Positions 52,328-61,242 of a stretch of 64,000 nucleotides of DNA are shown here, in pieces. Below the pieces are notes generated by a model. That model worked only from the letters and a program-made list of their open reading frames with translations, was not told the origin of the DNA and did not search any database. Numbering within the stretch: the stretch's first letter is position 1; each line of letters begins with the position of its first letter. The stretch spans positions 42,789-106,788 of the forward strand of contig DXAL01000013.1 in NCBI GenBank assembly GCA_019117125.1, read 5' to 3'. The position numbers were made by a program, and so were the translations under genes. This DNA is from Candidatus Mediterraneibacter merdipullorum. Lineage in GTDB: Bacteria > Bacillota > Clostridia > Lachnospirales > Lachnospiraceae.

Positions 52328-53524
52328 TTATTTCACAAGCGCCAGCGTCTCGCGCGCGATGGCAAGCTCCTCGTTGGTCGGGATAACGAATACCCTTACC
52401 CTGGAGCCCGGTTTCGTAATTTCCTTAAGCTCTCCTCTCAGACCGTCGTTCACTTCCTTATCAAAGTCGACGCCGAGATAGCCCAGGTAGCTGCACACCT
52501 GCTCCCTGACATAATCGTCGTTCTCGCCGATACCTGCCGTAAATACAATGTCGTCCACGCCGTTCATGGCTGCCGCATATGCGCCGATGTATTTTGCCAC
52601 ACGGTAGGAGAATACGTCCATGGCGATCTTCGCTTTCTTGTCGCCGTTTAACATCGCGTCCGTCAGGTCGCGGAAATCACTGGAGAGTCCGCCGGAAAGA
52701 CCGAACACGCCGGACTTCTTGTTCAGGACTGCCATGACGCCCTCGATATCCAGACCTTCTTTCTGAGCGATAAACTCCATGATGGCCGGGTCGATGTCTC
52801 CGGAGCGGGTTCCCATCACAAGACCTTCCAGGGGGGTCAGACCCATGGATGTATCGACGGATTTACCGTTGAGCACTGCAGAGATGCTGGATCCGTTTCC
52901 AAGGTGGCATACGATGGTCTTTAAATCTTCATACGGTCTTCCCATCACTTCTGCTGCTTTCTTTGATACGAAGCTGTGGCTCGTGCCGTGGAATCCATAG
53001 CGTCTTACTTTGTATTTCTCGTAATATTCATAGGGAAGTCCGTACATATACGCCTTCTCCGGCATCGTCTGGTGGAACGCGGTGTCGAACACGCCTACCA
53101 TCGGTGTATCCGGCATCAGCTTCTCGCACGCTTCCACGCCGATGAGGTTCGCAGGATTGTGGAGCGGCGCCAGGTCATTGCACTCCTCCACTGCCTTTTT
53201 CACATCCTCTGTGATGACAACGGAAGACGCGAATTTCTCGCCGCCGTGCACCATGCGGTGTCCCACTGCCCCGATCTCGTCCAGGCTCTTAACGACTCCT
53301 GTCTCCGGGTTCGTCAGCGCTTCAATGACGAACTGGATTGCCTCGGTATGTGTGGGCATGGGCTTGTCCGATTTCTCTTTCTCGCCGCCTGCCGGCTGAT
53401 AGGTCAGACGTCCGTCAATGCCGATTCTCTCGCAAAGGCCTTTTGCCAGTACGGTCTCGGACTGAGCGTCGATGAGCTGGAACTTCAGTGAAGAGCTTCC
53501 GCAGTTGATTACCAATACATTCAT
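52328..53524 (-). CDS. ackA: Acetate kinase
   Basis: The product has 398 residues. It makes ATP and acetate from acetyl phosphate. Conserved blocks are VINCGSSSLKFQLI at the start, GFHGTSHSFVSKKA, HLGNGSSISAV and FTAGIGEND. The ATG at 53524 has GGGAGG upstream. It follows pta after 34 bases, so acetyl-CoA is turned to acetate by one operon, the main energy route of a fermenter. Confidence 0.97.
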   Translation of the reverse strand: MNVLVINCGSSSLKFQLIDAQSETVLAKGLCERIGIDGRLTYQPAGGEKEKSDKPMPTHTEAIQFVIEALTNPETGVVKSLDEIGAVGHRMVHGGEKFASSVVITEDVKKAVEECNDLAPLHNPANLIGVEACEKLMPDTPMVGVFDTAFHQTMPEKAYMYGLPYEYYEKYKVRRYGFHGTSHSFVSKKAAEVMGRPYEDLKTIVCHLGNGSSISAVLNGKSVDTSMGLTPLEGLVMGTRSGDIDPAIMEFIAQKEGLDIEGVMAVLNKKSGVFGLSGGLSSDFRDLTDAMLNGDKKAKIAMDVFSYRVAKYIGAYAAAMNGVDDIVFTAGIGENDDYVREQVCSYLGYLGVDFDKEVNDGLRGELKEITKPGSRVRVFVIPTNEELAIARETLALVK

Positions 53525-53558
53525 GTTTCTTTTCCTCCCTAACACATTTTCTTTTTAT

Positions 53559-54554
53559 TTACATCGCCTGAGCCTGTACGGATGTGATGGCAACAACGCC
53601 TACGATATCCTCTGCGCTGCATCCTCTCGACAGGTCGTTGACCGGAGCTGCAATGCCCTGTGTCAGCGGTCCGTAAGCCTCTGCCTTCGCCAGTCTCTGT
53701 ACGAGCTTGTAGCCGATATTTCCCGCATCCAGGTCGGGGAAGATCAGGACGTTTGCATGTCCTGCCACCGGGCTGCCCGGCGCTTTGGACTCTCCGACTG
53801 ACGGTACGATGGCTGCGTCGAGCTGGAGTTCTCCGTCCAGTTTCAGTTCCGGAGCAAGTCCCTTTGCAATCTTCGTCGCCTCTACGACCTTGTCCACGTC
53901 CGGGTGTTTTGCGCTGCCCTTCGTGGAGTGGGAAAGCATCGCCACCACCGGCTCCTGTCCTGTAAGGATGCGGAAAGACTCAGCGGAGGAGATGGCGATA
54001 TTCGCCAGTTTCTCCGGGTCCGGATTCTGCTCCAGACCGGAATCTCCGAAAATGAAGGTTCCGTTGTATCCCATGTCGCAGTCCGGAACAACCATCAGGA
54101 AGAAGGCGGATACGAGCTTGGTGCCCGGCTTCGTCTTCAGTATCTGAAGGCACGGACGCAGGGTGTCCGCGGAGGAATGGCACGCTCCGGAAACCATGCC
54201 GTCTGCGTCGCCCATCTTCACCATCATGACGCCGTAATACAGATAATTGGTCAGCAGCAGTTCTCTTGCCTGCTCTTCTGTCATGCCCTTTTTCTGTCTG
54301 AGTTCCACGAGCTTTGCGATGTAGGAGTCTGTCCGCTCATCTGTCGCCGGGTCGACAACGGTCGCGCCTGCGATGTCATACACCGCTTTTTTCTTCTCAA
54401 TCTCATCCCTGTTCCCGACAAGGATAATGTCCGCGATGCCCTCTTTTAAGACAGTCTCTGCGGCCTGGTAAGTCCTTTCATCCTCTGTCTCCGGCAGGAC
54501 GATCGTCTTCTTGTCTGCCTTTGCCCTTGCTTTGATTTCATCAATAAATCCCAT
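53559..54554 (-). CDS. pta: Phosphate acetyltransferase
   Basis: The product has 331 residues, the short single-domain form common in Firmicutes. It exchanges CoA for phosphate on acetyl-CoA. Motifs ADGMVSGACHSSADTLRP, MLSHSTKGSAKHP and VLIFPDLDAGNIGYKLVQRLA are typical. First gene of pta-ackA; the promoter is at 54608-54636. Confidence 0.97.
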   Translation of the reverse strand: MGFIDEIKARAKADKKTIVLPETEDERTYQAAETVLKEGIADIILVGNRDEIEKKKAVYDIAGATVVDPATDERTDSYIAKLVELRQKKGMTEEQARELLLTNYLYYGVMMVKMGDADGMVSGACHSSADTLRPCLQILKTKPGTKLVSAFFLMVVPDCDMGYNGTFIFGDSGLEQNPDPEKLANIAISSAESFRILTGQEPVVAMLSHSTKGSAKHPDVDKVVEATKIAKGLAPELKLDGELQLDAAIVPSVGESKAPGSPVAGHANVLIFPDLDAGNIGYKLVQRLAKAEAYGPLTQGIAAPVNDLSRGCSAEDIVGVVAITSVQAQAM

Positions 54555-54607
54555 TTCTTATGTGCCACCTTTCATTTTTAATCGCATAAATTGCTCATAT
54601 AGATTCA

Positions 54608-54636
54608 TTATAAAGCAATTCAATTTTGTATACAAG
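54608..54636 (-). promoter_or_regulatory. Promoter of pta-ackA with a TTGTATACAA palindrome
   Basis: Minus-strand TTGTAT (54631-54636), 17 bases, TATAAT (54608-54613). The -35 box is part of the perfect 10-base palindrome TTGTATACAA (54627-54636), a likely regulator site. Confidence 0.7.
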
Positions 54637-54725
54637 TGATTCTGCCGGATTTTGTCAGCATTTTATGTGCATTTTTATGTACAATCCGTCTCCGGCGCCC
54701 CTGCATTTTATATCAATGTCACAAA

Positions 54726-54757
54726 GTCCGCGGATTTTCTTTCCGAAATCCGCGGAC
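54726..54757 (-). terminator. Terminator after mgtE
   Basis: GTCCGCGGATTT pairs perfectly with AAATCCGCGGAC around an eight-base loop. It starts three bases past the mgtE stop. The T run after it is short (CTTTGT). Confidence 0.75.
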
Positions 54758-54760
54758 CGC

Positions 54761-56116
54761 TCACTGCAGGCTGAAAAACGCAGTCACGATATTAAAGTAG
54801 ACCAGGATGGTGCACGTATCAAGGACCGTGGTGATGAGCGGCGCCGCCATGATGGCCGGGTCCAGCCCGATCTTCTTCGCCGTCAGCGGCAGGATGCACC
54901 CGATGCATTTCGCCATGATGACCACCGCCAGCATCGTAAGCCCGAGAGCGACGGCGAGCATGATGTTCCCGTCATACATCAGGCAGATGCGTATCCCGTT
55001 CACCACCGCCAGCAGTGTGCCGACGATGAGCGCCACACGGATTTCCTTGAAGATGACTTTGAACACATCCCGGAACTCAATCTCCCCCACCGCCAGTCCG
55101 CGTATCACCAGGGTGGAACTCTGAGAGCCGCAGTTTCCGCCTGTTCCCATGAGCATGGGGATAAAGGTGATGAGGACGGGCATCACTGCCATCGCGTTTT
55201 CATAGTAGCCGAGTATCTCCCCGGTGACCGTTGCCGAGAGCATCATGAGCATCAGCCAGGGGGTGCGGTTCCTCGCCTGTTTGAATACGGAAGTCTCAAA
55301 GTAGGAGTCTTCGTTGGGGCTGACACCGGCCATGATGCTGATATCTTCGGTGGTCTCATCCTGCAGGACGAGCATGGCGTCGTCTACCGTTACGATGCCC
55401 ACCAGGCAGTCTTCGTGGTCGATGATGGGGATTGCCACCAGACCGTATTTGTTTATCATATTCGCCACGTGCTCCTGGTCGTCCAGCGTCCTGGCATAGA
55501 GCACATTTTCATCCATGATTTCTTCAATCTTACGGGATTCTCCGGCTGTCAGGAGGTCTTTTACATCCACCATGCCGAGCAGCTTTTTCTTTTCCGTGAC
55601 ATAACAGGTATAGATGGTCTCTTTGTTGATGCCGACCTGGCGTATCTTCAGGATGGCGTCCGCCACGGTCATTTCCCTGCGCAGGCTGATGTACTCGATG
55701 TTCATGATGCTGCCTGCGCTGTCTTCCGGATACTGGAGCAGGGCGTTGATCTTCCGCCGGGTCTCCTCGTCCGTCACCGCAAGGAGCCTGTCCACCACAT
55801 TCGCCGGCATCTCCTCCAGCACGTCCACCGTATCGTCGACATACATCTCGTCCATGACTTCCTCGAGTTCCGAGTCCGTCAGGGCATTGATGAGGTCCTC
55901 GCGCATGTCGCTGTTCATATCGGTAAATACTTCCGCCGCTTCCTCCTTTGCCAGGAGGCGGAATACGAGCGTCTGCTGTTTGCGGTCCAGCTCTTCAAAA
56001 GCGTCCACGATATCCACGGGATGCATGGATTCCAGTTCCTGCTTCAGCTGTTTGAAATCATGCTGTCCGAGCAGTTCGCTCATCCGTTCCACGTCCATCT
56101 TGTACTCTTTTTCCAT
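54761..56116 (-). CDS. mgtE: Magnesium transporter MgtE
   Basis: The product has 451 residues. An acidic N domain (about 10-130), two CBS domains (about 135-255) and five membrane helices match MgtE, a magnesium-gated channel. The pore region has GTGGNCGSQSSTLVIRGLA. GLTMLAVVIMAKCIGCILPL and GLDPAIMAAPLITTVLDT are also typical. The ATG at 56116 has AAGGGTGAT upstream and gives the family length. No magnesium riboswitch fits into the short leader. Confidence 0.96.
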   Translation of the reverse strand: MEKEYKMDVERMSELLGQHDFKQLKQELESMHPVDIVDAFEELDRKQQTLVFRLLAKEEAAEVFTDMNSDMREDLINALTDSELEEVMDEMYVDDTVDVLEEMPANVVDRLLAVTDEETRRKINALLQYPEDSAGSIMNIEYISLRREMTVADAILKIRQVGINKETIYTCYVTEKKKLLGMVDVKDLLTAGESRKIEEIMDENVLYARTLDDQEHVANMINKYGLVAIPIIDHEDCLVGIVTVDDAMLVLQDETTEDISIMAGVSPNEDSYFETSVFKQARNRTPWLMLMMLSATVTGEILGYYENAMAVMPVLITFIPMLMGTGGNCGSQSSTLVIRGLAVGEIEFRDVFKVIFKEIRVALIVGTLLAVVNGIRICLMYDGNIMLAVALGLTMLAVVIMAKCIGCILPLTAKKIGLDPAIMAAPLITTVLDTCTILVYFNIVTAFFSLQ

Positions 56117-56175
56117 GCCATCACCCTTTTCGCTTTCCAGACGGAATATTTCTCTATGGTAACCCATCTTTTTAT

Positions 56176-56204
56176 AGTATAATATGGTAGAAAGCGATAT
56201 ACAA
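56176..56204 (-). promoter_or_regulatory. Promoter of mgtE, overlapping that of tmcAL
   Basis: Minus-strand TTGTAT (56199-56204), 17 bases, TATACT (56176-56181). A plus-strand TATAAT -10 for tmcAL lies at 56178-56183, sharing the same TATA bases, with only a weak -35 (TATGGT). Confidence 0.65.
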
Positions 56205-56216
56205 GGAGATTCTTTT

Positions 56217-57506
56217 ATGAAAATCACCGGACTCATCACGGAATACAACCCGTTCCACAACGGACATCTCTATCATATACAGGAATCCAGGCGCGTCACC
56301 GGCGCGGACGCCGTCATCGTCATCATGAGCGGAGACTACGTCCAGCGCGGCGTGCCCGCCATCATGCCGAAGCGCCTCCGGGCAGAGATGGCGCTCAAAT
56401 GCGGAGCGGACGCGGTCTTTGAACTCCCGGTCTGCTATGCCACCGGAAGCGCCGAATATTTCGCCGCCGGCGCCGTCTCCTTCCTGGACCGGCTTGGCGT
56501 GGTGGACGCGCTGTGCTTTGGCAGCGAGTGCGGCAGTCTGGAAGCCCTCACGGACATCGCGGACCTGCTCCTCCAGGAGCCTGCCGGATACCGGGCGCTC
56601 TTAAAGGACCATCTGCGGCAGGGGCTCTCCTATCCCGCCGCCCGCGCACAGGCGGTCTCCGGATACCTCCAGTCCCCGGATGCGGCGAAGCTCCTGAGCG
56701 ACCCCAACAACATCCTGGGCGTCGAATATCTCAAAGCGCTCCGGAAGCAGAAGAGCTCCATCCGCCCGTATACCATCCTGCGGACCGGCTCCCACTACCA
56801 TGACACCGCTCTTTCCGACGGGCGCTTCAGTTCCGCGTCCGCCATCCGCTCCCTCCTCGCCTACTCCGGGCTCGCCCTGCGCACGGAGGAGAACGGAGGC
56901 ACATTTGAAGACCGGAACTTCTCCGGGGTCCTGAATGAACTGGAAGACCAGATGCCCCCCTCCTGTCTGGAACTGTTAAAGGACAGCCACCGGGTGTCTT
57001 TCCCGGTCTACCAGAACGACTTCTCGCTCATCCTGAAGTACAAGCTGTTGAACAAACGCCCCGACAGTCTGCTCCGCTACATGGATGTGTCCGAACCGCT
57101 GGCGAACCGCATCTGCGCCCGGCTCGACAATTTCTTCAACTATAAGCAGTTCTGCGACCTCATCCGGACGAAGGAGACGACGCAGACGCGCATCAACCGG
57201 GCGCTCCTCCACATCATGCTGGGGGTGAAAAAAGAAGACGTGGAGACGTATATCAAAAGCGGCTTTCATTTCTACGCCCGCCTGCTCGGAGTCAGAAAAG
57301 ACAAGAACCGGCTGCTCTCTCTCATCGCCAAAAAGAGCGCGCTCCCGCTCCTTGCCCGGCTTTCGGATGCAGACAGCCTGCCCGCGCAGGGGAAACGGAT
57401 GCTCCGCAATGATATGCTGGCGTCTGACCTGTATATGTCCGTGGTGACAGACAAGTACCGGACCGCTTATCAGGACGAAACCCGGCAGCCGGTGATACGG
57501 GTATGA
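56217..57506 (+). CDS. tmcAL: tRNA(Met) cytidine acetate ligase (YlbM/TmcAL)
   Basis: The product has 429 residues. TmcAL uses acetate and ATP to acetylate C34 of elongator tRNA-Met. The HIGH-like nucleotidyltransferase motif is in TEYNPFHNGHLYHIQ, and MSGDYVQRGVPAIMPK, FELPVCYATGSAEYFA and SDPNNILGVEYLKAL are characteristic. The start at 56217 follows ACAAGGAG. It diverges from mgtE. Its substrate acetate is the product of the nearby pta-ackA pathway, though that is likely coincidence. Confidence 0.93.
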   Translation: MKITGLITEYNPFHNGHLYHIQESRRVTGADAVIVIMSGDYVQRGVPAIMPKRLRAEMALKCGADAVFELPVCYATGSAEYFAAGAVSFLDRLGVVDALCFGSECGSLEALTDIADLLLQEPAGYRALLKDHLRQGLSYPAARAQAVSGYLQSPDAAKLLSDPNNILGVEYLKALRKQKSSIRPYTILRTGSHYHDTALSDGRFSSASAIRSLLAYSGLALRTEENGGTFEDRNFSGVLNELEDQMPPSCLELLKDSHRVSFPVYQNDFSLILKYKLLNKRPDSLLRYMDVSEPLANRICARLDNFFNYKQFCDLIRTKETTQTRINRALLHIMLGVKKEDVETYIKSGFHFYARLLGVRKDKNRLLSLIAKKSALPLLARLSDADSLPAQGKRMLRNDMLASDLYMSVVTDKYRTAYQDETRQPVIRV

Positions 57507-57611
57507 GGCGGGAAGCAGGCACTCAGGCAGAATATGCATCCGGATTCAGACCGGAATTGCAAAAAATCAGGCTGCCTGCCATCTTGAAAGAACAGGCTTT
57601 CTGAAAAACAA

Positions 57612-57660
57612 ACAGGAATGGAAGCCCCGCCGTTTCGGTTCAGGCAGCTTCCATTCCTGT
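57612..57660 (-). terminator. Terminator after icd
   Basis: ACAGGAATGGAAGC pairs with GCTTCCATTCCTGT, and the minus strand continues with TTTGTTTTTC. It may also slow the converging tmcAL transcript. Confidence 0.8.
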
Positions 57661-57679
57661 ATCATACCCGTCTCCGGGA

Positions 57680-58876
57680 CTACAGCCTCTTCGCGATTGC
57701 CTTGATGAAGTCTTCGCTGTTGAGCACCGTCGGCTTCCGGATGGTCGTGATGAGCGCCAGGTCTTTCGTCATCTTTCCGGACTCGATGGTGTCCACCGTG
57801 GCTTTTTCCAGACGGTCCGCAAACTCCATGAGTGCTTTGTTTCCGTCCAGCTCGCCCCGCTTCCTGAGGGCTCCTGTCCAGGCAAAGATGGTTGCCACCG
57901 AATTGGTGGACGTCTCTTCGCCTTTTAAGTGTTTGTAATAGTGGCGCTGTACGGTCCCGTGGGCAGCCTCGTACTCATAGTATCCTTCCGGGGAGACGAG
58001 CACGGACGTCATCATGGCAAGTGAACCGAATGCGGAAGAAATCATGTCGCTCATCACATCGCCGTCATAATTCTTGCACGCCCAGATAAAGCCGCCTTTT
58101 GATTTCATCACGCGGGCAACCGCGTCGTCGATGAGCGTATAAAAATACTCGATGCCTGCAGCCTGAAACTTCTCGTCGTACTCTGCGTCGTAGATTTCCT
58201 GGAAGATATCTTTGAATGTATGGTCATATTTTTTGGAGATGGTATCCTTCGTGGCGAACCACAGGTCCTGCTTCGTATCCAGTGCGAACGTAAAGCAGCT
58301 CCGCGCGAAGCTCTCGATGGACTTGTTGATATTGTGCATGCCCTGCACGATGCCCGGTCCGTCAAATTCATGTACCAGCTCCTTTGTCTGCGTTCCGTCT
58401 GCAGCCGTGTAGACAAGCTCGACTCTGCCCGCTCCCGGAATTTTCATCTCGGAGCCCTTGTACACATCGCCGTAGGCATGTCTTGCGATGGTGATGGGCT
58501 TCTGCCAGTTTTTCACGCACGGCTCGATGCCTTTGACGACAATGGGCGCGCGGAAGACCGTCCCGTCAAGGATGGCGCGGATGGTGCCGTTGGGGCTCTT
58601 CCACATCTCTTTGAGGCTGTACTCGTCCATGCGCGCCGCATTGGGCGTGATGGTCGCGCACTTGACAGCCACTTTGTATTTTTTCGTAGCCATCGCGGCG
58701 TCCACAGTCACCTGGTCATCGGTCTCATTCCGGTGCTCGAGACCCAGGTCGTAGTACTCTGTCCTGAGGTCGATATGGGGGAGGAGGAGTTCCTCTTTTA
58801 TCATCTTCCAGAGTATCCTCGTCATCTCATCTCCATCCATCTCCACAAGGGGTGTCGTCATCTTGATTTTGTCCAT
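57680..58876 (-). CDS. icd: NADP-dependent isocitrate dehydrogenase, eukaryote-like dimeric type
   Basis: The product has 398 residues. It oxidises isocitrate to 2-oxoglutarate. The substrate loop [16 protein letters not shown], the [16 protein letters not shown] start and [11 protein letters not shown] mark the type related to mitochondrial and cytosolic NADP enzymes, not the E. coli type. It follows the GntR gene by 94 bases and has an AGGAGGATTT site. With Re-citrate synthase in the same cluster it supplies 2-oxoglutarate for glutamate. Confidence 0.95.
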   Translation of the reverse strand: MDKIKMTTPLVEMDGDEMTRILWKMIKEELLLPHIDLRTEYYDLGLEHRNETDDQVTVDAAMATKKYKVAVKCATITPNAARMDEYSLKEMWKSPNGTIRAILDGTVFRAPIVVKGIEPCVKNWQKPITIARHAYGDVYKGSEMKIPGAGRVELVYTAADGTQTKELVHEFDGPGIVQGMHNINKSIESFARSCFTFALDTKQDLWFATKDTISKKYDHTFKDIFQEIYDAEYDEKFQAAGIEYFYTLIDDAVARVMKSKGGFIWACKNYDGDVMSDMISSAFGSLAMMTSVLVSPEGYYEYEAAHGTVQRHYYKHLKGEETSTNSVATIFAWTGALRKRGELDGNKALMEFADRLEKATVDTIESGKMTKDLALITTIRKPTVLNSEDFIKAIAKRL

Positions 58877-58970
58877 TTTCTGAAATCCTCCTGTTTTTCC
58901 TCTTTCTTCCGGCGTCGTCTGTCCTGCTGTCCGCTCTTTCTTTCATCCGGCGCGGCGGACATCGCTGTTT

Positions 58971-59642
58971 TCACTGCCGTCCGGTATGATATCCCTGTTT
59001 CTTCAGATTTTCCATCACGTGCAGGATATGCTCGTTGGCGAGCTGCTCTGCCATCTCCGCGTCCCTGTCCCGTATGGCGCGCAGGATCTGGCGGTGCTCC
59101 CGTATCGATTTCCTCGCCCGCTCCTCGGATACGATGGACGACTTTCTCGCCATCTGGACATAATTGTGAAAATCCGTCAGCACATGGCTTAATATCCTGC
59201 TTCCCGAAGCCTCATACAGAAGAGCGTGGAATTTTCCGTCCAGAGATGCGACCTGCTGTACGCTGAAGCCGCTTTCCCTGTTCATCTGGAACTCGGAGAG
59301 CATCAGCGTCTCCTCCAGCTCATCCAGCTGCTCTTCGGTAATATGCTCTGTCGCCCATCTGGCGCAGAGCCCCTCCAGATGGGAGCGCACCATATAGATA
59401 TCCCAGATGTCTTTCTCGCTGATTCCGGTCACATAGGCGCCCCGGTTCGGGATGATGGTCACGAGTCCCTCCAGTTCCAGCTGGCGCAGAGCCTCCCGCA
59501 CCGGTGTACGGCTGACCCCGAGCTCCCTGCCGATGGTATTCTCCCGGAGTTCGTCGTTCTCCCTGTATTTCCCGTCCAGAATGTCGCCGCGTATCTTCTG
59601 GAATACGCGCCCGCTCAAAGAATGATCCTGATATTCATCCAT
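58971..59642 (-). CDS. GntR family regulator, FCD (FadR) subgroup
   Basis: The product has 223 residues. The winged helix-turn-helix (about 1-75) shows LRENTIGRELGVSRTPVREALRQLELEGLV, given here only as the pattern of SRTPVREAL. The FCD ligand domain (about 85-210) has the metal ligands expected (Asp in SLDGKFHALLY and His in IREHRQIL and NEHILHVM). Such regulators respond to organic acids. It sits between Re-citrate synthase (16-base gap) and icd. The start at 59642 follows CAGGAGG. Its likely site is the TGTATA-TATACA repeat at 61090-61105. Confidence 0.92.
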   Translation of the reverse strand: MDEYQDHSLSGRVFQKIRGDILDGKYRENDELRENTIGRELGVSRTPVREALRQLELEGLVTIIPNRGAYVTGISEKDIWDIYMVRSHLEGLCARWATEHITEEQLDELEETLMLSEFQMNRESGFSVQQVASLDGKFHALLYEASGSRILSHVLTDFHNYVQMARKSSIVSEERARKSIREHRQILRAIRDRDAEMAEQLANEHILHVMENLKKQGYHTGRQ

Positions 59643-59658
59643 CCTGAAATCCTCCTGG

Positions 59659-61053
59659 TCACAATGTGATGTGCAGTTCCCTGCATACACTGTTTATTTT
59701 GGCAATTAATTCCTCATCTGTCAAGACCGTAACCCTGCCATCTTCGTATTCCCGGTCCACGCTGGCTTTCACACGGCTGACAAGCTCCGAATTTTTATCT
59801 ACCCTGCGGTCTCCTGCGAGCTTGTAATAAGTGTTGATCCAGTAGGCGATGCCCGCCGCCCCCGATGTCTTCGAGATGGAGACGAGGGCCGGGCGGTCCA
59901 GGAATTTCTCTGTGTCAAAGATATTGTATATCTCTTCATTTTTCAGCATGCCGTCCGCATGGATGCCGGCTCTTGTCACATTGAAGTTCTTTCCCACAAA
60001 GGGCGTCCTGGGCGGGATGTGATATCCGATCTCCGTTTCATAATACTCTGCAAGCTCGGTGATGACCTTTGTATCCATGCCGTCCAGTGTACCCCGAAGC
60101 TGTGCATACTCAAAGATCATCGCCTCCAGCGGGGTGTTCCCGGTGCGCTCCCCGATGCCGAAGAGGGAGCAGTTCACGCCGCAGGCGCCGTAGAGCCACG
60201 CGGTGCTGGAATTGTTGACCGCCTTGTAGAAGTCATTGTGCCCGTGGAACTCAATGAGTTCGCTTGGAACGCCTGCGTGGACCATCAGCCCGTAGATGAT
60301 GCCCGGGATGGACCGGGGGATCACTGCGCCCGGATAGTTGACCCCGTATCCCATGGTGTCGCAGACACGGACCTTCACCGGTATCTGATATTCCTCCATC
60401 AGCTTCATCAGTTCCAGGCAGAATGGAATCACAAATCCGTAGATATCCGACCGGGTGATGTCCTCCAGGTGGCATCTGGGGCGGATGCCCGTCTCCATGC
60501 ACTCGCGGACCACGGAGAGGTAATGTTCCATCGCCTGGCGGCGCGTCATTTTCAGTTTATAGAAGATGTGGTAATCCGAACAGCTTACCAGGATGCCGGT
60601 CTCTCTAAGCCCGATCTCCTTTACCAGTTCAAAGTCCTTTTTGCTGGCCCGTATCCAGCTGGTGACTTCCGGAAATTCGTAGCCTTTCTCCAGACACCGG
60701 TATACTGCGTCCCTGTCTTTCTGGCTGTAGAGGAAGAATTCACTCTGGCGTATCTTTCCCTTCGGTCCGCCGAGGCGGTGGAGGTAATCGTAAATCGTTA
60801 CAATCTGCTCTGTCGTATAGGGAGCCCTGGACTGCTGTCCGTCGCGGAAGGTCGTATCCGTTATCCAGATTTCATCCGGCATGTGGTGCGGCACGATGCG
60901 GTCGTTGAACGCAATCTTCGGCACTTCATCGTACCGGAACAGATTGCGGAACACATTGGGAGTCTCCACATCCACCAGCGGATACATGTGTTCTTCCAGC
61001 TCCAGAAGATTTGTGTGGGTGTTCAAAAAAACTTTTCTGTCTTCCATCTTCAT
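59659..61053 (-). CDS. Re-citrate synthase (homocitrate synthase-like)
   Basis: The product has 464 residues of the HMGL/DmpG-like TIM barrel family that includes isopropylmalate and homocitrate synthases. The motif ITDTTFRDGQQSR and the metal block EFHGHNDFYKAVNN are intact. The long N-terminal part (NTHTNLLELEEHMYPLVDVE) and ERTGNTPLEAM resemble Clostridium kluyveri Re-citrate synthase. The neighbour icd supports citrate as product rather than homocitrate. An ATG six bases further in is an alternative start. Promoter with a candidate operator at 61090-61124. Confidence 0.85.
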   Translation of the reverse strand: MKMEDRKVFLNTHTNLLELEEHMYPLVDVETPNVFRNLFRYDEVPKIAFNDRIVPHHMPDEIWITDTTFRDGQQSRAPYTTEQIVTIYDYLHRLGGPKGKIRQSEFFLYSQKDRDAVYRCLEKGYEFPEVTSWIRASKKDFELVKEIGLRETGILVSCSDYHIFYKLKMTRRQAMEHYLSVVRECMETGIRPRCHLEDITRSDIYGFVIPFCLELMKLMEEYQIPVKVRVCDTMGYGVNYPGAVIPRSIPGIIYGLMVHAGVPSELIEFHGHNDFYKAVNNSSTAWLYGACGVNCSLFGIGERTGNTPLEAMIFEYAQLRGTLDGMDTKVITELAEYYETEIGYHIPPRTPFVGKNFNVTRAGIHADGMLKNEEIYNIFDTEKFLDRPALVSISKTSGAAGIAYWINTYYKLAGDRRVDKNSELVSRVKASVDREYEDGRVTVLTDEELIAKINSVCRELHITL

Positions 61054-61089
61054 TCATTCCTCTCTTGGTTTGTTGTATCCATGTATTTT

Positions 61090-61124
61090 TGTATAATTGT
61101 ATACACGGATACCGTTTTTGTCAA
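61090..61124 (-). promoter_or_regulatory. Promoter and candidate operator of the citrate synthase operon
   Basis: Minus-strand TTGACA (61119-61124), 17 bases, TACAAT (61096-61101). The inverted repeat TGTATA-CAAT-TATACA (61090-61105) covers the -10 box. The plus strand reads TTGTATACAC, one base from the palindrome at the pta promoter. The GntR protein of this operon is the likely binder. Confidence 0.7.
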
Positions 61125-61154
61125 GGTAGAAAACGCAAATAGGGAGAAGACACA

Positions 61155-61200
61155 AAAAGACAGGAAAGACACTGCTCTTTCGCCGCATCTTTCCTGTCTC
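61155..61200 (-). terminator. Terminator after serA
   Basis: GACAGGAAAGA pairs with TCTTTCCTGTC, followed on the minus strand by TTTTTGTG. It ends the ilvB-serC-serA transcript before the citrate synthase promoter. Confidence 0.85.
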
Positions 61201-61242
61201 TTATCTGCCTGTTTTATATCTGTCCGTCTCCCGGAAAGCCGT

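Noticed and set aside
54626..56182. 518-codon His-rich plus-strand frame opposite mgtE
   Set aside because: The His-rich look comes from reading acidic codons of mgtE in reverse; mgtE is clear.
56117..56216. Magnesium riboswitch (M-box) ahead of mgtE
   Set aside because: The leader is far too short to hold one.
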